DNA of 64,000 nt, taken from contig NZ_BMTR01000024.1 of NCBI RefSeq assembly GCF_014649775.1, positions 1 to 64,000 of the forward strand, given 5' to 3'. Source of the stretch: Streptomyces longisporoflavus. Its GTDB lineage: Bacteria > Actinomycetota > Actinomycetes > Streptomycetales > Streptomycetaceae. Below are positions 59,215 through 64,000 of this stretch, piece by piece. The translations under genes were made by a program, and so were the position numbers. Under the pieces are notes generated by a model. The model searched no databases and was not told the origin of the DNA. It saw only the letters and a program-made list of their open reading frames with translations. Every line of letters begins with the position of its first letter. The stretch's first letter is position 1.

Positions 59215-60075
59215 ATGACCACCATCCGCACCACACGCAGGTCCGCTCCGCGCGCGAGGCCCACACCGGGCCGGATCTTGCGCAACGCGACCCTGGTGGT
59301 CATCTCCCTGGCCTGGGCACTGCCCACCTGGCTCCTGCTGGTCAACGCCCTGGTGCCGGCGGCCGACTACGGCGGGACACCGCACTGGTGGCCACAGGGC
59401 TTCGGTCTCTTCGACAACATGTCCCGGGCGTGGACGCAGGCGGATCTCGGCCCCGCCATGGGCAACAGCCTGCTCTACGCCGTCACCAGCGCCGCCGCGG
59501 CCATCGTGGTCGCCACCACCGCCGCGTTCGCCACCGTCGTCATGCCGGTCAAACACAAGACGCTGTGGTTCTGGCTGATCTACTCGGGCACCCTCCTGCC
59601 GCTCCAGGTCTTCCTGCGGCCACTGTTCCTGGCCTACGCCGACACCGGGCTCTACGACGCCCAGTTCGGGCTGTTCCTGGTGTACGTGGCCATCGCCATC
59701 CCGTTCGCGTACTTCATCATGCGCAACTTCGCGCTGACCCTGGCACCGGAGATCATCGAGGCCGCCCGCATGGACGGGGCGTCATGGTGGCGGATCTTCT
59801 GGCAGATCCACGTACCGCTGTCCCGGTCCGCCATGGTGGCCGCGTTCGTCTTCCAGTTCGTCGCCGTCTGGAACGACCTGCTGTTCGGCATCACGCTGTC
59901 CACCAGCAGCAACATCCGCCCGGTGATGGCCGCACTGGCCGAACTCCAGGGCAACTACTCCAACGTCGGCCCGCCCGTGGTCCTCGGCGGCGCGCTCCTG
60001 GTCTCGCTGCCGACTGTCGTCCTGTTCTTCTCCGCACAGCGCTTCTTCGTCAGCAGCCTCAAGCTGCACGGCTGA
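59215..60075 (+). CDS. Sugar ABC transporter permease 2 (MalG-like)
   Basis: This encodes 286 residues with six membrane segments. The EAA loop is EAARMDGASWWRIFWQIHVP. The C-terminus is FFVSSLKLHG, typical of MalG-type proteins that end in a short glycine tail. It is spaced two bases after permease 1 and completes the importer. Confidence 0.92.
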   Translation: MTTIRTTRRSAPRARPTPGRILRNATLVVISLAWALPTWLLLVNALVPAADYGGTPHWWPQGFGLFDNMSRAWTQADLGPAMGNSLLYAVTSAAAAIVVATTAAFATVVMPVKHKTLWFWLIYSGTLLPLQVFLRPLFLAYADTGLYDAQFGLFLVYVAIAIPFAYFIMRNFALTLAPEIIEAARMDGASWWRIFWQIHVPLSRSAMVAAFVFQFVAVWNDLLFGITLSTSSNIRPVMAALAELQGNYSNVGPPVVLGGALLVSLPTVVLFFSAQRFFVSSLKLHG

Positions 60076-60127
60076 CCCGCACCCCGGCCACCCCTCACCG
60101 ATCCACCTTCCCGAAAGGCAGACCCTG

Positions 60128-61306
60128 GTGAAGACATCCGCACGCGCCGCCCTCGCCCTCGCCGTCCTCTCCGGAGCGCTGTGGGCAAGCCCCGCCCAAG
60201 CAGCAGAAAACGACCGGGACACCACGCCCGCCACCTGGGCCCACCGCGCCGAGATCAGCTACGACTCCCTGCAACGGCACCTCTACCAAGGCCCGCAGGA
60301 GCACGGCCTGTACCTGGAGAAGACGCCCCGCAAGGCGGAGGAGAACCCCCACTCCTACCTCTGGCCCCTGCGCGAGGCGGCCGCGGCCACCGTCGACATG
60401 TCCGAACTGCCGCGCGTCGGCGCTCGCTACGACCGCGACGCCGCCGAACGCTTCGCGACCCTGCGGCTGTACTTCAACCCCCGTGACGGAAGGCCCGGCT
60501 ACGACTCCTACCTGCCCGCCCCGCTCGGCCAGGGCGGTGACGTCTTCTACGACGACAACGCCGTCGTCGGACTCACCTTCCTCGACCAGTACCGGGCCAC
60601 CGGCAAGAAGGCCTACCTCGAGCGGGCGGCGGAGACCTTCGACGTCGTCGGCCGCGGCTGGGACGACGACCCCACCAAGACGTGTCCCGGTGGCTTGCAC
60701 TGGGTCGACTCCCCGGCCAACTACATGCGCGCCGCCAACGTGACGGGCCTCTCGGCCCAACTGGCCGCCGAGCTCTACGCCATCGAGCGCGACGAGCGAT
60801 ACCTCGCGAGCGCGAAGAAGTGGTACGAGTGGAACTGGTCGTGCCTGCGCCGCTCTCCCGGCCTCTACGACAACAGCCGCGACGACGACGGCACCGTCAA
60901 CAAGACCCTGTGGACGTACAACTCCGGCGCGATGATCGGCACCGCGACCACCCTCTACCAGGCGACGGGGGACCGCAGCTATCTCAAGCGTGCCGTCGAG
61001 GACGCCAACGGCTCGCTCGACTACTGGAAGCAGGGCGAGCGGCTGCACGACCAGCCGGCGATCTTCAACGCCTTCTACTTCGACAACCTCCGCATCCTCG
61101 ACGAGGTACGGCCCGACCGCGCGTACCGACAGACGGCCGCCGCCTACGCCGAGCAGACCTGGAAGAACAACCGGACGCCGTCCGACGGCCTCTTCCGCTT
61201 CCAGCCCTCCGGCGGAGGGGACCACGCCCCGGACGCCCCGGCCGAGACTCTCCACCAGTCCGCCATGATCCAGATCTTTGCCGGCCTCGCCACCGACCCT
61301 TCCTGA
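60128..61306 (+). CDS. Secreted GH76 endo-alpha-1,6-mannanase
   Basis: This encodes 392 residues from the GTG at 60128. The Sec signal ends ASPAQA-26. The alpha/alpha-barrel carries the paired catalytic Asp in FYDDNAVVGL (Asp142-Asp143) and conserved segments LHWVDSPANYMRAANVTGL and TYNSGAMIGT. The enzyme attacks the alpha-1,6-mannan backbone of fungal or yeast cell walls, or phosphatidylinositol mannoside-like glycans. It supplies oligosaccharides to the adjacent importer. Its last codons are duplicated just downstream. Confidence 0.9.
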   Translation: MKTSARAALALAVLSGALWASPAQAAENDRDTTPATWAHRAEISYDSLQRHLYQGPQEHGLYLEKTPRKAEENPHSYLWPLREAAAATVDMSELPRVGARYDRDAAERFATLRLYFNPRDGRPGYDSYLPAPLGQGGDVFYDDNAVVGLTFLDQYRATGKKAYLERAAETFDVVGRGWDDDPTKTCPGGLHWVDSPANYMRAANVTGLSAQLAAELYAIERDERYLASAKKWYEWNWSCLRRSPGLYDNSRDDDGTVNKTLWTYNSGAMIGTATTLYQATGDRSYLKRAVEDANGSLDYWKQGERLHDQPAIFNAFYFDNLRILDEVRPDRAYRQTAAAYAEQTWKNNRTPSDGLFRFQPSGGGDHAPDAPAETLHQSAMIQIFAGLATDPS

Positions 61307-61335
61307 GGCCGGGCCTCGCCACCGACCGTTCCTGA
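61282..61335 (+). repeat. Tandem duplication across the GH76 stop codon
   Basis: CGGCCTCGCCACCGACC-C-TTCCTGA at the gene's end recurs after three bases as CGGGCCTCGCCACCGACC-G-TTCCTGA, about 26 bp with one substitution and a one-base shift. It is likely a recent slippage duplication in the intergenic region. Confidence 0.72.
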
Positions 61336-61392
61336 CCCCCACCCGCCCCGAGCAGCACGCCCCAGCACCGCACACGAGTGGAGACCTCTCCC

Positions 61393-64000
61393 ATGCCCCG
61401 CCCCGAACTTGCCCGTCCCTCCTGGTGGGACTCGAACATGGCCCGCGACATCCTGCGCGACCGCGCGGTGTCCGCCGAGGGAGTCCTCGGCGGACACCGG
61501 ATCCGCCTCGCCTGCGAACCGCTCCTGCGCCACGACGGCTCGGGAGGCCTGCTCCAGTCCGTCCGCGTCACCACGGGCGGCCGACCGGTCACCCGCGCCC
61601 GCGTCACCACCCTCGCGGGCAGTGCGCTGCGCTGCGACGTCCTGCCGGGACCGGGCGACGAGACCCGGCTGCTGGTACCGGAGGTGGAAGCGCCCACACC
61701 CATCCTGGTCGAGCTGCCGGAGCTGGCCGACGGGGACAGCGTCGAGGTACTGCTGACCCCCCAGCGCCACTGGACCCTGCACCTGGTCCAGCACGCCCAC
61801 CTGGACATCGGCTACACCGACCCGCAGAGCACCGTGCTCGCCGAGGGACGCAAGTACCTCGACTCCCTGCTCGAACTGTGCCGCACCACGGACGACTGGC
61901 CCGACGAGTCGAAGTTCCGCTGGGCGGTCGAGGGATTCTTCAGCTACGAGAACTGGTCGCAGAACCGGCCGCCGCGGATGGTCGAGGAATTCCTGGACCG
62001 GGTACGCGAAGGCCGAATCGAACTTGCCGCGATGCCCTTCAATCTGCACACCGAGACCTGCTCCACCGACGAACTGCACGAACTCCTGCGCCCCATACGC
62101 GAGTTGCGCCGACGTGCGGGCATCGACATCACCACGGCCATGCAGACGGACGTGCCGGGCCAGGTCGTCGGCCTTCCCGACGTCCTTACCGACAGCGGGA
62201 TCCGCTACCTGTCCGTCGCCCACAACTGGGCAGGACGTGCGGTGCCCCACCACGTCGGCGGCCAGGACCTGCCGCGCCTGTTCCGCTGGCGGGCACCCAG
62301 CGGGCGCGAGCTGCTCGTGTGGCGCACCGACACCCCGCACGGCCTCGCCTACATGGAGGGGTCGATCCTCGGCTTCGACGAATCCTTCGACCGCGTCGAC
62401 GACCTGCTGCCCCACTACCTCTCGGCGCTGGCGAACCACCAATACCCGCACGAGGGCCGCGGCATCCCCGGATTCCCCGTCCTGGACGAGGAGTTCAAGG
62501 GCGACCCGTACCCGTGGGACATCCTGCACCTGCGGGTCCTGGGCAAGTTCGCGGACAACGGACCGCCGCGCCGCATCATCGCCGACACGGTGCGCCGGTG
62601 GAACGAGGAGTGGGCCTTCCCCGTCCTGCGCACCTCGCGCAACGAGGACTTCTTCATCGACGCCGAGGAACGGCTCGGCGACCGGCTCGAGACGTTCGAG
62701 GGCGACTGGACGGACTGGTGGGTCGACGGCGTCGGCGCGGGCGCCGTACCGCTGGCCGCCACCCGCGACGGGCAGGCGGCGCTCGCCGACGCGCAGACCG
62801 TCGCGGGGTACGCGGAGATCCTGGGGGCATCGGACGGGATATCTGACACGGCATCGGGCGGGGTGCCGGACGGGGTATCGGACGGGGCGCGGATCACCGG
62901 GGCCGCGCCGCAGGTGTACCGTGCCGCCTCTCTGTTCAACGAGCACACCTGGGGCGCGGGCGATCCCTGGACACACGGCGACCACGGTCACGCCTCGGGC
63001 GAGCGGCAGTGGCACTGGAAGTACGCCCAGGCCCTCAACGCCCACGACGGGGCACGCACCCTGCTGGATGCCGCGAGCGCCGCACTGGGGGAGCGGCTTT
63101 CGTCGCGCGCGGGGACCCTCGTCGGCTACTACGTCGTCAACACGTGCAGCTGGGAGCGTTCCGAGACGGTCCGGCTCTTTCTCCCCGAGAGCACGGTCCC
63201 CCTCGACGAGGCGGTGCGGGTCGTCGACGCCCGCGACGGCACCCCGCTGGAGATGGTGGAGGAAGAGCAGAGCAACGAACTCCACCGTGCTGCGGGGCGC
63301 TTTCTGCTGTTCCGGCTGCCGGGCGTACCTGCGCACGGAGCGGTCCGGGTGGACATCGAGCCTGCCCCCGTCCCCGCGGCCGAGCCGCAGGCGAAAGACG
63401 GCGCTCCGGCCGGTGCCCCCACGGTCCTGGAGAACGAATTCCTGCGCGTCCATGTCGATCTGTCGTCCGCGTGCATCGACTCGATCGTGGACAAGCGGAC
63501 CGGTGCGGAACTGGTCCGGCAGGACGCCACCGTCGGTTTCAACGGCTATCTGTACGACGAGTACGCCACGGCCGGCGGGTTCAACCACCAGTCGAGCAAG
63601 ACCACCGCCGACGCCTCGATGCACCTCCTGGCCACCCGGAGGACGGCGCCCCCGGCGGCCCTGGTGGAACGGACATCGGACGCCACCGGCGAGACCCTGG
63701 TCTACGAATGCGCACCGGCCGGCACCCGGCGGCTGCGGGTCACGGTCCATCTGCCGCGCGCGAGCGCACGGATCGACCTGGAGAACCGCATCGACAAGAC
63801 CGCGACCTTGACCAAGGAGAGCGCGTTCTTCGCCTTCCCCTTCGCGATGCACTCCCCGGCCCTGCGGATGGAGGCAACGGGCGGGGTCACGGGAACGGGA
63901 CTGCCCACGGTTCCGGGCTCCGCACGGCACATGCGGGCCATCCGCCGCTGGGTCAGCCTCCAGGAGAACGGCACCGGCGCGGCACTGGCCACCCAGGACG
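61393..64000 (+). CDS. Second GH38-type alpha-mannosidase (cut by right edge)
   Basis: At least 869 residues are visible from the ATG at 61393 (GGAGA eight bases upstream); the frame is open to the window end. The GH38 metal motif HAHLDIGYTD occurs at 134-143 and the nucleophile Asp253 in MQTDVPG. No signal peptide is seen, so it is cytoplasmic. It diverges strongly from the first GH38 gene: a shorter N-terminal domain, different spacing, and HLDIGYT in place of HIDTAWLW. The two probably act on different alpha-mannosidic bonds. A short repeat lies at 62828-62890. Confidence 0.88.
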   Translation, partial: MPRPELARPSWWDSNMARDILRDRAVSAEGVLGGHRIRLACEPLLRHDGSGGLLQSVRVTTGGRPVTRARVTTLAGSALRCDVLPGPGDETRLLVPEVEAPTPILVELPELADGDSVEVLLTPQRHWTLHLVQHAHLDIGYTDPQSTVLAEGRKYLDSLLELCRTTDDWPDESKFRWAVEGFFSYENWSQNRPPRMVEEFLDRVREGRIELAAMPFNLHTETCSTDELHELLRPIRELRRRAGIDITTAMQTDVPGQVVGLPDVLTDSGIRYLSVAHNWAGRAVPHHVGGQDLPRLFRWRAPSGRELLVWRTDTPHGLAYMEGSILGFDESFDRVDDLLPHYLSALANHQYPHEGRGIPGFPVLDEEFKGDPYPWDILHLRVLGKFADNGPPRRIIADTVRRWNEEWAFPVLRTSRNEDFFIDAEERLGDRLETFEGDWTDWWVDGVGAGAVPLAATRDGQAALADAQTVAGYAEILGASDGISDTASGGVPDGVSDGARITGAAPQVYRAASLFNEHTWGAGDPWTHGDHGHASGERQWHWKYAQALNAHDGARTLLDAASAALGERLSSRAGTLVGYYVVNTCSWERSETVRLFLPESTVPLDEAVRVVDARDGTPLEMVEEEQSNELHRAAGRFLLFRLPGVPAHGAVRVDIEPAPVPAAEPQAKDGAPAGAPTVLENEFLRVHVDLSSACIDSIVDKRTGAELVRQDATVGFNGYLYDEYATAGGFNHQSSKTTADASMHLLATRRTAPPAALVERTSDATGETLVYECAPAGTRRLRVTVHLPRASARIDLENRIDKTATLTKESAFFAFPFAMHSPALRMEATGGVTGTGLPTVPGSARHMRAIRRWVSLQENGTGAALATQD
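62828..62890 (+). repeat. In-frame micro-repeat in the second GH38 gene
   Basis: The segment alternates TCGGACGGG, ATATCTGAC, GGCGGGGTGCCGGACGGGG and TATCGGACGGGG, encoding Ser-Asp-Gly and Pro-Asp-Gly-Val units. It looks like an expanded surface loop. Confidence 0.6.

Noticed and set aside
61144..63930. 928-codon minus-strand frame opposite the second GH38 gene
   Set aside because: The plus strand carries the HAHLDIGYTD and MQTDVPG motifs in a continuous frame, so the minus frame is a shadow.

Overview
The window reads as a chromosomal segment from a Streptomyces or a close actinomycete relative. It is very GC-rich with strong third-position GC. GTG and TTG starts, leaderless promoters and Tat-type signal peptides are common, and families typical of streptomycetes recur (DUF574 methyltransferase, DUF3052, DUF6247, DUF6328, SigB/F-type sigma factor with STAS partners, secreted phospholipase A2). 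I see no rRNA, tRNA, CRISPR array, phage block or intact insertion sequence.

Positions 1-24000 are mostly independent regulator/enzyme pairs. They include a TetR tail, a DinB protein, VOC proteins, a FUSC-type exporter, a TetR-controlled short-chain dehydrogenase with a 22-bp palindromic operator, a PAF-acetylhydrolase-like secreted hydrolase, a LysR-epimerase-aldo/keto reductase group, a decayed HxlR/NAD(P)-binding pair, a MatC-like carrier with a PrpF-family isomerase next to a LysR regulator, an MFS exporter with a MarR regulator, an NTF2-like protein behind a SoxR-like operator, an ATP-grasp enzyme, a secreted beta-propeller and an XRE regulator.

Positions 24000-35400 hold a secreted phospholipase A2, a DUF574 methyltransferase, a polyprenyl synthetase and a stress-sigma module (STAS, SigB/F-like sigma factor, STAS). 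These are followed by a PIG-L deacetylase fused to a propeller and translationally coupled to an acyltransferase, a HalD/BesD-like 2OG-Fe oxygenase, and a TetR/DUF4389 divergent pair with a 26-bp palindrome.

Positions 35459-44923 form a compact zinc-scarcity locus: a TIGR03943 protein and permease, the AztA ATPase, the AztB permease, two AztD-like periplasmic proteins flanking the AztC binding protein, a Fur-family (Zur-like) repressor, a COG0523 GTPase and a cysteine-free ribosomal protein L32. Two good Zur-like boxes and one degenerate box sit at the promoters. The coherent picture is uptake plus zinc sparing: repression is lifted when zinc is low, the transporter is made, and a zinc-free L32 replaces the zinc-binding one.

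Positions 45000-49400 carry a PLP enzyme, a DUF72 protein, an unknown protein and a secreted NucA/NucB-type DNase. Positions 49598-64000 are an alpha-mannoside utilisation locus. On the minus strand lie a mannose-6-phosphate-isomerase-like protein, a ROK sugar kinase, a LacI repressor and a GH38 alpha-mannosidase. On the plus strand lie a sugar-binding protein, two permeases, a secreted GH76 endo-alpha-1,6-mannanase and a second GH38 enzyme cut by the window edge. Two LacI-type operators lie in the shared divergent promoter region. The likely flow is extracellular mannan cleavage, ABC import, cytoplasmic alpha-mannosidase trimming, then phosphorylation and isomerisation to fructose-6-phosphate.
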